A stretch of 64,000 bases of DNA, from assembly GCA_028583605.1 (NCBI GenBank), contig CM053327.1, positions 35,547,626 through 35,611,625 of the forward strand, read 5' to 3'. The notes beneath the pieces were generated by a model that made no database searches, had not been told where the DNA came from, and worked only from the letters and a program-made list of their open reading frames with translations. Origin of the DNA: Dastarcus helophoroides. Its lineage: Eukaryota; Arthropoda; Insecta; Coleoptera; Bothrideridae. The translations under genes and the position numbers were made by a program. Below are positions 45,266 through 55,700 of this stretch, in pieces. Position 1 is the stretch's first letter, and each line of letters begins with the position of its first letter.

Positions 45266-48200
45266 CAGTGGCGGCTAGTAGCTAAAACTAGAGGGGGTGC
45301 TGCGACGGCGTTTGTGTTAAAATTGTGTAAAAGCAAATGAGTTCAAAAAATTAATAACATAAACCACCTCTGTTGCTTCCCAATGAACCTTTAATAGACA
45401 TCTCAACTTTAGGAAAAGTCGAAAATGCAAAATTTCGAGGAAAAATTGGAATTTCGTGATTAAATAATGAATTTTGTCTGGTTTTTTAGAAAGTTTCCTG
45501 AGCTTGAAATATATATTTTTTAAAACCATATTTTTTTCTTTTTAAATATAAACTTTTTAAGAAAAATGTCGAATTCAAACTCAAAATTAAAGAAATAGTA
45601 AGAAAAATCTCTATTTTTTAAATTGTTCGAAGTTTTGAAACAAATTTCGAAAAAGAACTTGCAGTTTAATTACAAATAAATTCCAAAAATGTGAATTTTA
45701 ATTACAAAGGATCGACTTCAAGCTGAAATATTTGATCTTTGAAGCTTCTCAAAATTACTAGAAAAAATTTAAATTAGAACATTAAATTGTCAATTAATTT
45801 TTTTAAAGATTTTTACTATTTTTAATTTTGAAATTTCGATTTTTCTAGAAATGTTGACTCATTTTTGAAAATTTCAATAATTCCTACTTTAAAAGTCGAA
45901 ATTTTGAAAATATTTTTGACAATTAATTTATTTTTAAGAATTATTTTTTTTTCATTGATTCCGACATTGCTATTTTTTCAAAAATTTTATGTAAAAATAA
46001 CAAATTTCAACTTTTTTCTTGAAATGTTTTCCGCTTTTTCTCCAAATTTTGAGCTTAATCTTTAAATTTTAATCTATTTTTTAACGAAATTTGACGGACT
46101 TGACAATTCCGGGAATAAATTTAACAAATAAAAATAACAGTTCTAGAAAAATTGGAAATTTCGATTCAGAATTCTCTTTGGTTCTATAATAGTGGTAAGT
46201 TTTTTTTAGCGAAATATCAAAGCGCAAAAAGTTGAAATTTAGAAGGTTTATTTTTCTTGAAATTTAATATTTTTTTCTTCGCAAAATTCAAATTTTTTTT
46301 GAAAATTCAATATTTTTCTGAAAATTCAATATTTTTGTCAAAATTGAAAATACCTTTTTTTTTAATTTCTTCGTTTTTTCCCAAAATGTTGACATTTTTG
46401 GAGAAACTTCATGATTTTTTTCTGAACATATTTTGTTAAAATTTCTACATAAAGAATACAAGAAAGCAATTACTAAACATGTACTTAATTGATTTTAAAA
46501 ATGTTAACCCCAAGCGGGGTGAAAAAGGATATTTAACTGAACATTAAAATTTTCTTTTACAAGCCAAAAATTGGTTTTTGAAAAACAATTGTGTTCGAAC
46601 AAGGCAACATTTAAAAAGTCGAAATTTTCGAAAACTTGAAAAAAATTTCGAAATAAGACGCATTGTTAAGTCCTAAGGGGATGACAAACGGTATTATTGA
46701 ATATTAAAAGATGTCAGCACTTTCTAAAATAATTTTGGCTCAACAAGACAAAATTTTGAAATGTCGAAATTTTCAAAAAAATTTGAAAATTTCGATAGTT
46801 AACATTTTGAAAAAACTGTAAAATGTTTTAAAAAAGTCGAAATTTTTAAAAAGGGTCTTAATTTTTAAATCAGGACAAAATTTTAAAAAGGTCCAAATTT
46901 AAAAAAAAAATCGAAATTAAAAAAAATTTTTAAATAAAAGTCGAAATTTAAAAAAAGAGCCGAAATTTCAAAAATAAGTTGTAGCTTTCAAAAGAAAAAT
47001 CCTTTCAAAAGAAAAATCAAAACTTCGAGAAAAGATCGAAAATTTAAAAAATAATTGGAATTTTTAATAAAAATGAAAATCATCAAAAATCAAAATTTTC
47101 TATATGTTGGAAAATCGAAATTTTCCATATTTTGGTAAATCGAAATTTTCCAAAATTTTGAAAAAACGCCACATCAGAATAGTTGAAATTAACCGAAAAA
47201 AATCGAAATTTTTAAAAAAGTCAATGTTTTGAAAGATTCAACACTTAAAAAAAATTTAAATTTTCACAAAAAGTAAATATTTAATAAAGCCGCAGGTTTT
47301 CAAAACAGTAATATTTTTGTAAATGTCTAAATCGTCAAAAAAAGTTAAAATTGGAAGAACAAATCAAATATTTGAAAAAAGGTCAAATTTCAAAAAATAA
47401 ATTGTAAAATGCGGAAGTTTTTGAGGTTGACATTTTGCAATTAAATCGAAAATGTCAGAAGTGCCGAAATTCTCACAAAAAATCAAAATTTCTAAGTACA
47501 TACGAACGAAATTCTTAACAAAAGTGGAAATTTTCGAATGAAGTTAAAATTCTGAAATAGGTCAAAATTTTAAAAGATTCCAATTTTTGTAGAAAGAAAA
47601 TCGACATTTCGAAAAAAAATTTGAAATATCCGTACAAAAAAGTCGAAATTTTAGGAAAATAGTCCATGGGTTATTAGTTTTTTAAAAAAAAATATAAAAA
47701 TGCGGAAGCAATGGAAAATTTTCCTAACATTTTTTGGTTTCTTTCCAAAACTTTGACATTTTTTCAGAAATGTCGGGATTTTTTTCTAAAAGTTGTTAGT
47801 CAAAATTATAAAATAAACTTAAAAAAGTCAAAATGCCGCGAAAAACCTAACATTTTTAAAGCAAATTAGAGGAACATAAAACATTAGAAGCTGAAATTTC
47901 CAGAAAAATTTTAAGAATAAAATTTGCTGGAAAAGTAATTTCGAGAAAATTTATTGGTATAATATATTTAGGAAAATAAAAACTTTCCCAACAAAAAAAA
48001 TCAAAATATTAGAAAAAAATAAAAATTTTTCTACAATATAGTAGAAATTGCAAAATCAGGTAAAAACGGGAAGATTTGGTATTATTTTTTTCAGAGAAAT
48101 AACAAAATGCGAGAAGAGTTGAATTTAAATTGCTTCTTGAAATTTTCATTAGTTTCACAAAATTTTAACACTTTTAGAGAAATTTAACCTTTTTTCTTCA

Positions 48201-48469
48201 AAATTTCAATTCTTTCTCGAAATATTAATTTCTTTATCAAAAGATTAGGAAAAATTAAATTTTGAAAATGCGTTTTTCATCAACATTAGGAATTAAATAG
48301 ATTTTAGAAAAAAAGATGAAATTTTTATAAAAGAAATCAGAGAAAATTTAAAATTTCTATAAAAGTGTTAACGAAAAGTTTTCAAAAAAGACCAACATTT
48401 TCAGAAAAAACTCGAAAGCTGAATTGGGGGTGCTGTAGTTCCTCAGTGCATATACGCGAGCCGCCACTG
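45266..48469. mobile_element. hAT-like non-autonomous element, CAGTGGCGGCT type, 3.2 kb
   Basis: Perfect 8-bp target duplication TTAATATT (45258..45265 and 48470..48477). Terminal inverted repeat CAGTGGCGGCT at both ends, and GGGGGTGCTG-type motifs subterminally on both sides. There is no transposase. The interior is degenerate CGAAATTTT-rich DNA, T-rich on the left and A-rich on the right. Eight-bp duplications with CAG-starting ends are characteristic of hAT elements. Confidence 0.88.
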
Positions 48470-48476
48470 TTAATAT

Positions 48477-48714
48477 TGTAACAAACTGTATTTTTGTATT
48501 AGTCATTGTGTAGGGTGCGAACTTCTCCGGAAATATTTGTTAATGGGACGCGTCGAAAAGAGAACGCTCTAGAAACCTGGAACGGTATAAATAGGTGGTC
48601 GTCTTTCCTTCTAGTTAATTAAGTGAGTCATAATTGTTGTGTCATGAAATAAGTTAAAATAAAGTGCTTACAATTCACTTTTTTTTGAAATTATCGAACT
48701 ACTAACACGTAACA
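48477..48714 (+). mobile_element. Diverged solo LTR, heat-shock-element family, copy 5
   Basis: ATAT flanks (48473..48476, 48715..48718), start TGTAACAAAC, end CACGTAACA. The promoter differs from other copies: CTCTAGAAACCTGGAAC, then TATAAATAGG, and AATAAAGTGC as poly(A) signal. The GATA palindrome is absent, so it is a separate subfamily. Its first T is shared with the target duplication of the adjoining hAT-like element. Confidence 0.8.
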
Positions 48715-48718
48715 ATAT

Positions 48719-51151
48719 CATACTGAAAGATCGGAAAATATCGTCAAATTACAGCTTACTAACTTGGGAGTTACTCGTTTCCACTTGCGTGGATTACCAA
48801 TTGCTCAATATTCAACTTCCAGAGAAGTCTACAGCGGCATTTGCGCGTGCGTCATCCCATTCAATCGCTGGACAAGGTTCTCCTAAAAAACTTCTTTTAC
48901 ATCCAGTAAATTTCAGAGCTGCATCAATTAAAGGAGCCCATACACGTTACAATTACTAATAACTGTTTCAACATTACAGTTTGCTAGAATCGTTTCGGAG
49001 ATTTAATGACACCAGATCAAGTAATTAAAGTTTGACGCTTATGCCGATAATTATAATCAACTGAAGGAAGCTCCGTCGATATTCATGATGGGAAGTTCAC
49101 AAAAATGATGAAGTGGCGTAACCAATCAGATTTTTTTTAATTCTCAGGAGAATTTGACACTGCACGATTCCAGCGTTGGCGTTTTTACTCAAATTTCACT
49201 TTTTAAAGATTTATATCAAGACGGAGTTTGATTAGAAGATTTTATATGTAACAGAAATAATGTTCCACTTTAACGACTGTTATAAATCCAGACGTAAATT
49301 TGTTATTACACATAAAATAGAATCATCGCTTACCTAAGCAATATTTTGTTAAATTATTATACTTTATGATTTTACGAGCGATTTGGGAAATTTACTGCCT
49401 TTGATAAAAATAAATAGCCATCTGAATGCTTGCACAATTTGGAAATAAAGCAACGACGGTGCAAAATGTTAACTGGATACTCTAACACTGAAATATTGGC
49501 AGTATTGTATTAGTTTTAAAGTTTGTTAATTAAATCAGTTAATGAACTTTGCATTTATCCGCTTGTTTGTGCATTTGCGATGCCCCAAAACACCTTAAAG
49601 GTCTCACGGATACAATTACAAAAGATAATTAAGTCGACTATATTTACATAAGAATATCCAGGTAAACTATGTTAGGTTCCTAATCAAGTGTAAAAGCCTC
49701 GCTTCGAAACCAGTTTAATTCCATATTACACATTATTGTCGCTGGAGAGTTCCAAACTTTACGATCCTACATCCAGATAGTTGAAAACTTCGAGTTGCAA
49801 ACTGCCACACCATTTCGTTTATCCAACGGAGTGAAAATTTTACTCTCAGGAATTAAAAGATGACAAACTTCCTAAATCTATTAAAGGCCAGCAAATTTCT
49901 CTAATCCTCATTGAGGAATTCCGAAGTTCTTGAAACGGAATTATGTTTGGTGTACTGATTAGAAACATTGGGAATACATCCGGGACCATTCTTAGATAGA
50001 TATGACTAACTTAGTTTTGTTGGCGAATTCCAAAGGGTTTTGGCCTTTTAATTATAGCGTTTTGGCCTTTTAATTACAGCGTTTTCGTCACTTTGTCATT
50101 TATTATTGTGAATACGATACGATTCGGTGGATAAAATTACTGAAGCATTAACGGAATCTAATTAGGATATATCTTCATTTTAATGAGCTTGCTGAGCCCC
50201 CAAATCAATTAACTATTCATTCTTCAAGAGTTTGGCTTATAGACAGATCAGGCGGATTCTGCATCGCAAGTGAAGTCACACATGGCGTAGCTCGTTAGCA
50301 AAGAACAATTGCTTCAACAGTTGTAATCATAAAGTGCTTTAATAATCTTATCCTTAAACTCTTAAAGTTCAAAGGTTTACAAGGCGAGACTATCTTTGAC
50401 CATTTTCAAAACTTACTAATGTCTACACGATCTCTGGATCCTTAAAGAAATCTACACAGAAATTAAAATTGACATGCGATTAAATATTCGGATAAAATGA
50501 CTCCATAACTAAATGTATTACTACTGGAACACTTTTAGCATCTTATCAATTAGGTAATTTTACATTGGCCCGAAACCTCAACAAAAGGGGCAAAGTTTCT
50601 AGCGTGGTCTGAGTATTGCCATTTCGTAATTTGTTGCCCAAACGTAAATCGTGTCCATGGCGTACCACGTAGACTGATCTATCGTAGTTACACACATCTC
50701 ATAAATATGTGAAACTAATCGGGCTGACGTTGAAAGACTAATAGGTCAGATTAAAGTTTTAATTTGTTGCAGATCAATAGGTTAATTGGATTTACATCGG
50801 GAAATGGCTCAAGTGGAAATGTCTGTTTGTACGCACGAATTAAATTTCCGAATGTGGGCCAAATACATAAAATGTAAAACAACATAATACGATTGGATAT
50901 TAATCTGTGCTCATATTCTTATTCATTGTTCAAATTTTTTTGTCTGATAACTATATCGTGCGATACTACTTGTTATTTTAATGGGAGAATCGTTTCTTGA
51001 TTTGCTTTAAATATCGTCGTTGCCATGGAACCTGAAACTTAGATTTTACAAGAAAGCATTTATTGGGAAAGGATTAAATTCCCATTAGATTACAAAAAGG
51101 AAATATTTTTATAAAAAGATGCACATAGAACATTTTTCCAATGCAGCGATA
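48719..51151. other. Unique DNA, no gene recognised
   Basis: Non-repetitive, moderately AT-rich. No open frame above 60 codons and no recognisable exon or RNA gene. Confidence 0.5.
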
Positions 51152-51155
51152 ATAT

Positions 51156-52101
51156 TGTAACGCAATGTAAACAGATAGAATATACATTAAAATAGAATTT
51201 ACTGCTTAAGAAAAGTTTCTAGAAAGATCTGATAAGAGGAAAGCGGCCGCGATAACGAAACAAACGGCAGATAAGCGTCCCAGAAATTTTAGCAAACGAC
51301 TTATCTGCGTGATTTTTCTAGAACCCGGGAGCCAAAACTATATAAGGCGGTCAGCTTTCCCTAGAGTCAGTTAGTTAGAGTCGGTTTAGTTAGGTAGTGA
51401 GTTAGCAGTTAGAAGGCAATAAGTAAGTTAATTGTTCACTTGTAGTGATACCGGAGCCGCGTAAATTTGGTAAAATAAAAATAAAAACAAATCGAACTAG
51501 TTTTTTTTTGTCTGAAAGTCTATAGCACTGCTGTTCACGGTCGGTTCAAAAATCACTAGGCAAAACTGTCGAGAAGGGCTAGGTCTTTTGTGTCTGACAC
51601 GGGGACTGCCTCTGGTTTGTCCACCGAGGCCTTTTATTGGGAAGCGATTGTCATTAAGAGTCAATTTACCACCCCAACGAATTCTAGAAGGAATGCCATT
51701 ATCGGCTTTTTGTCTATCTCAATTGCAGTTCCATTAAAATGAAACGCAATTAGGACAGTTGATGGTAAACGTCTACTAACATCGGGCTGTAATGGACCCA
51801 GGGACAAAAGCTTTGAGCAATTATCCCAGGCTCGACATTACTCACCCTTTGTCCATCCCTAATTGCATTTTTCATGATAAGGAAAAGACCTTAGACGCAA
51901 ACATCCTTTATTCATTGGGTGTAATTATCTTATCACTTTAGTGACTACTTCAATTTCTGCCTAGTGATTTTTTTTTCTACCGTTAAGCGTCGTCAAAAAG
52001 ATGAATATACGGTATAAGTAGTGATCCGAGTTGAGTTTGAAAATAAAGTGGGTATTATTCAATTCACGTGTTAATCAATTCGAACCGATAAGCGCGTAAC
52101 A
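51156..52101 (+). mobile_element. Solo LTR A, heat-shock-element family, copy 6, with nested insertion
   Basis: ATAT flanks (51152..51155, 52102..52105). Starts TGTAACGCAATG and ends GCGCGTAACA. TTCTAGAA at 51217..51224, a mutated trimeric motif (TCCCAGAAATTTT), TTTTTCTAGAACCCGG and CTATATAAGG. It is split after GTAGTGAT by the 568-bp element at 51450..52017. Without that element and one target copy the LTR is 370 bp. Confidence 0.9.
51450..52017. mobile_element. 568-bp DNA transposon-like insertion in LTR A
   Basis: Target duplication GTAGTGAT, 8 bp, at 51442..51449 and 52018..52025. Ends ACCGGAGCCGCG and TATACGGTATAA share the inverted core ACCG/CGGT. A second inverted pair, AAATCACTAGGCA near 51547 and its complement near 51960, lies further in. 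It encodes no protein. A related sequence lies near 1276. Confidence 0.75.
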
Positions 52102-52493
52102 ATATGTTTTTCTGCTCTCCTTTAAAATTTATATTCAGCTCATAGAAGATTTTTCCACGGCAACGACGACGAGGTTGAAGCAAGAGTTTGGTCGATGGGG
52201 GACATTTAATTGACCAAAGTGTATCACACTTTCTTTAATTAAATAGGTTACCTTAAAATTTCCTACACTTAAAACATCTAACACTCGCGATTGTTTGAAA
52301 GATCATTTTGCTCGCGAACTGGTGGTAATAGTGCACCGCTGCATCCATCATGGATAGCAAAACTTAAGAAGAAAAAAAAAGCTTAATATTTATAAACAAA
52401 ATTCTACTAACAAAAGAAATAGTTGAGGTAGCAGCCTTTTTGGTTGTCTCTTTTAATTAGTATAGTCATAGTCTCTTTTAATTTATATAATAC
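52102..52493 (+). repeat. Inter-LTR segment S, first copy
   Basis: 392 bp of non-LTR DNA (TTCAGCTCATAGAAGATTTT, TTGGTCGATGGGGGACAT, GTAGCAGCCTTTTTGG, ending TTTATATAATAC). It recurs nearly unchanged at 52865..53251. Confidence 0.93.
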
Positions 52494-52864
52494 TGTAACG
52501 CAATGTAAATAGATGGAATAGAATTTAGAATAGAATTGTAGAATTTAGTAAATACAAAAAGTTTCTAGAAGGATCTGATAAGGGGAAAGCGGCCGCGATA
52601 ACAAAACAAACGACAGATAAACGTTCCAGAAATTTCGGCAAACGATAAGCCTTATTTGCGTGATTTTTCTAGAACCCGGGAGCCAAAACTATATAAGGCG
52701 GTCAGCTTTCCCTAAAGTCAGTTGGTTAGAGTCGGTGCAGTTAAGTAGTGAGTTAGTAGTTAGAAGTCAATAAGTGAGTTTTAGTGATCCGAGTTGAGTT
52801 TGAAAATAAAGTGGGTATTATTCAATTTACGTGTTAATCAATTCGAACCGATAAGCGCGTAGCA
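52494..52864 (+). mobile_element. Solo LTR B (recombinant), heat-shock-element family, copy 7
   Basis: 371 bp, TGTAACGCAATG to GCGCGTAGCA. Its left flank is ATAC (as for LTR C) and its right flank is ATAT (as for LTR A), so it is a hybrid created by exchange between LTRs A and C. The promoter motifs are intact. Confidence 0.93.
52563..52810 (+). promoter_or_regulatory. Heat-shock-like promoter of LTR B (family representative)
   Basis: TTCTAGAA (52563..52570), TTCCAGAAATTTC (52624..52636) and TTCTAGAA (52667..52674) each fit alternating nTTCn/nGAAn heat-shock-factor units. The middle one is a full three-unit element. ACAGATAA/CGATAAG and CTTAT stretches around it form a GATA-type inverted repeat. 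The TATA box TATATAA (52690..52696) lies 30 bp before the A of the initiator TCAGTT (52718..52723). AATAAA (52805..52810) then gives a short R region. Function is inferred from motifs only. Confidence 0.65.
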
Positions 52865-53251
52865 ATATGTTTTTCTTTAAAATTTATATTCAGCTCATAG
52901 AAGATTTTTCCACGGCAACGACGACGAGGTTGAAGCAATAGTTTGGTCGATGGGAGACATCTAATTGACCAAAGTGTATCACACTTTCTTTAATTAAATA
53001 GTTTACCTTAAAATTGTCTACACTTAAAACATATACCAACATTCGGGATTGTTTGAAAGATCATTTTGCTTGCGAACTGGTGTTAATAGTGCACCGCTGC
53101 ATCCCTAATGTATAGCAAAACTTAAGAAGAAAAAACAAGCTTAATATTTATAAACAAAATTCTACTAACAAAAGAAATAGTTGAGGTAGCAGCCTTTTTG
53201 GTTATCTCTTTTAATTAATATAGTCATAGTCTCTTTTAATTTATATAATAC
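52865..53251 (+). repeat. Inter-LTR segment S, second copy
   Basis: Near-identical copy of 52102..52493, with a handful of substitutions and a small deletion near its start (the CTGCTCTCC part). Confidence 0.93.
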
Positions 53252-53625
53252 TGTAACGCAATGTAAATAGATGGAATAGAATTTAGAATAGAATTGTAGA
53301 ATTTAGTAAATAAAAAAAGATTCTAGAAGGATCTGATAAGGGGAAAGCGGACGGGATAACGAAACAAACGACAGATAAGCGTTCCAGAAATTTCGGCAAA
53401 CGATAAGCCTTATCTGCCGAAAAGTTCTAGAAGCCGGAAGCCAAAACTATAAAAGGCGGTCAGCTTTCCCTTAAGTCAGTCAGTTAGAGTCAATGTAATT
53501 AGTGAGTTAGTAGAAGTTAATAATAAGTGAGTTAATTGTTCAATTGTGGTGATCCAAGTTAAGTTTGGTAATAAAGTGGTGTAATTCACACGTGGTAATC
53601 AATTCGAACCGATAAGCCCGTAACA
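53252..53625 (+). mobile_element. Solo LTR C, heat-shock-element family, copy 8
   Basis: ATAC flanks on both sides (53248..53251, 53626..53629). TTCTAGAA at 53321..53328 and 53425..53432, TTCCAGAAATTTC at 53382..53394, TATAAAA at 53448..53454, AATAAAGTGG downstream. 374 bp. Confidence 0.93.
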
Positions 53626-53852
53626 ATACTATTCTTTGGTAGCAGCCTTCAGAGCTAGCAAAGTTATAAATCAATATGTTATAAGTAGAGACCGGATTTT
53701 AGGCACAATCAAATAAGGTAAAAATGTGAGTAAAATGTTAAATTAGGCCAAAATGAACGATTAAAAAAGGCATTAAAAAGGCAAAATACTCTAAAATAGG
53801 CATTAAAAGGGCAAAACCACAATCAATTAATAAAACATTTTTTAACAATTTT

Positions 53853-54100
53853 GAAAAATTGAAATACAAATCTTGTCCCCTGAAACCAAGAAAAATTAAA
53901 AAACACAATAAATAAATTGCTCTAATGCGTTTCGACCGCCAAGCTATCATTTTCAGAGAGATACTGAAGGATCTCTTCTATCTCACCTCGAGTTTTCAAG
54001 GGACAAGATTTGTATTTCAATTTTTGAAGATAACATGGGACCATTTCGTTTCACAAAAAATTTTTTGAAGATAACAGGGAACCAGTTCGTTCCACAAAAA
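53853..54100 (+). repeat. Hairpin repeat (family H) with duplicated tail
   Basis: Arms ATTGAAATACAAATCTTGTC and GGGACAAGATTTGTATTTC. The tail (TTTTTGAAGATAAC..GGACCA..TTCGTTTCAC plus A-run) is present twice in tandem. It lies close to the left end of the 8.1-kb element. Confidence 0.82.
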
Positions 54101-54299
54101 AACAATTTTTTTTCAGATACAAATTAAATATCTCTTCACGGCAATATTACTGATAATTTAAAAAGCTTTTCTCTACATCGGCGTTTCCCAAACTTTTTTT
54201 GTTATCGCCCGATAATTTTTATGCTTTTTCTTCGTAACCCATGAAGAAGATTTCTTAACTATTTTAAAACTTAGTTTTTCCTTTAAAAATATAGACCAC

Positions 54300-55700
54300 A
54301 TTTTGAGGTTAGAAGTTACAATTTTGTTTTTTCTTTTTAAGATTTTATATTTTTATTTCCTCACAATTTTGACTTGAATCCCAAAATTTTGTCTTCAAAT
54401 CCCGAGTTTGATCGATCTTCACACAAACTCTTTTCTCCAAGCTGAGTTTCTCTTAAAATCTCTGCAATTTCTGAAACTTTTCCACGTACATGTAAATGTT
54501 TATATTTTTCTAAATAGTCGATGTTGAAATGGGAACTTTTTTTTCTCACAATTTCGGGTAATATATTGTTAAATTCAAGGACAAAATTTCAATAAAAAAG
54601 TGGAATGTTCTATTGTAGCTTAAAAACATTAAATGGCAAAGTTTTTCAAAATATTCCCAATTCAACCTTCCAATTTTTGATGCTTAACGTCAAATTTTGA
54701 TTTTTTTTTTGGTTAAAATTTTTTTTCTAAATATTTTGACTTTAAGGTAAGGTTCTTTTCCAGATTTTTTTGTTAATTAAAGTAGAAACAGCATTTTATT
54801 TTTGTTCCTGTCCATTAGAATTTTTTTGCAGAACTTCCCCTATAAACTCAAACTTGTCTTTTTCCTAAAGCCAATTTTAGCTAGAATTTTTCTCAATATA
54901 GACTTCCGACAATTTTCTACAAACTTTTACTGAATATTTAAAGATTTTCAAACCTAAGATATCTACTTTAAAAAAAAGATATTGCGACTTTTTCTTGAAA
55001 TTTAGAAATTGAAAGTTATAATTGGGTTTTTGTTTTTCTAGAATCTTTCATGGTGTATTCGTCATGGTAGAGACTCTTATTGCTCAGAAACATTACCATT
55101 AATAATTTTATTTGATATTTGGGCTACATACAAAAATTTAATATTTCTAAACTGGTTCGCAGAAATGCTAAATAAAATTTCTTTTATCATTTATTTTAAA
55201 AATTCCATTAAAAATGGAAATTTCAAAATATGAGGTAAAACGTTAAATTTTAACGCTTTTATTTTGAGTCCAATCATATTAATACTCCAAATTTAAATAT
55301 TTAATTTTTAAATTTTTAAAGTTGAGGCCAGCAAAAGCCCTCAATATAAATCATACTTTTAAAAAAGTTCAAATTTTGATACAAAAAATCGAGATACTGT
55401 AAATTGGTCAAAATTTTGAAAAACAGTAGAAAATTTGAAAAAATTGTAAATACTGGAAATAAAAATAGATATTTTGGTGCGCCAAAAATTTCAAAATATA
55501 ACATTTTCAGAAAAAGATTAAATTTGACGAACTGAAAATGTCGAACTTTTAAAAAGGCCGAAATTTCCAGCAAAAAAGTTAATGTAAAAGGGTGGAAATG
55601 TAGGAAAAAATAGAATTTATTTAAGATAATAATTGCAAAAAGTAGATTTCGAGAAAGCCCAAATGTACAAAAAAGAGTCGAATTCCTCCGGATAAATTTT
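54300..55700. other. T-rich then A-rich degenerate filler, no gene
   Basis: CGAAATTTT-type low-complexity DNA. The segment 55060-55190 is related to 30880..31060 in reverse. No open frame has recognisable content. Confidence 0.5.
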
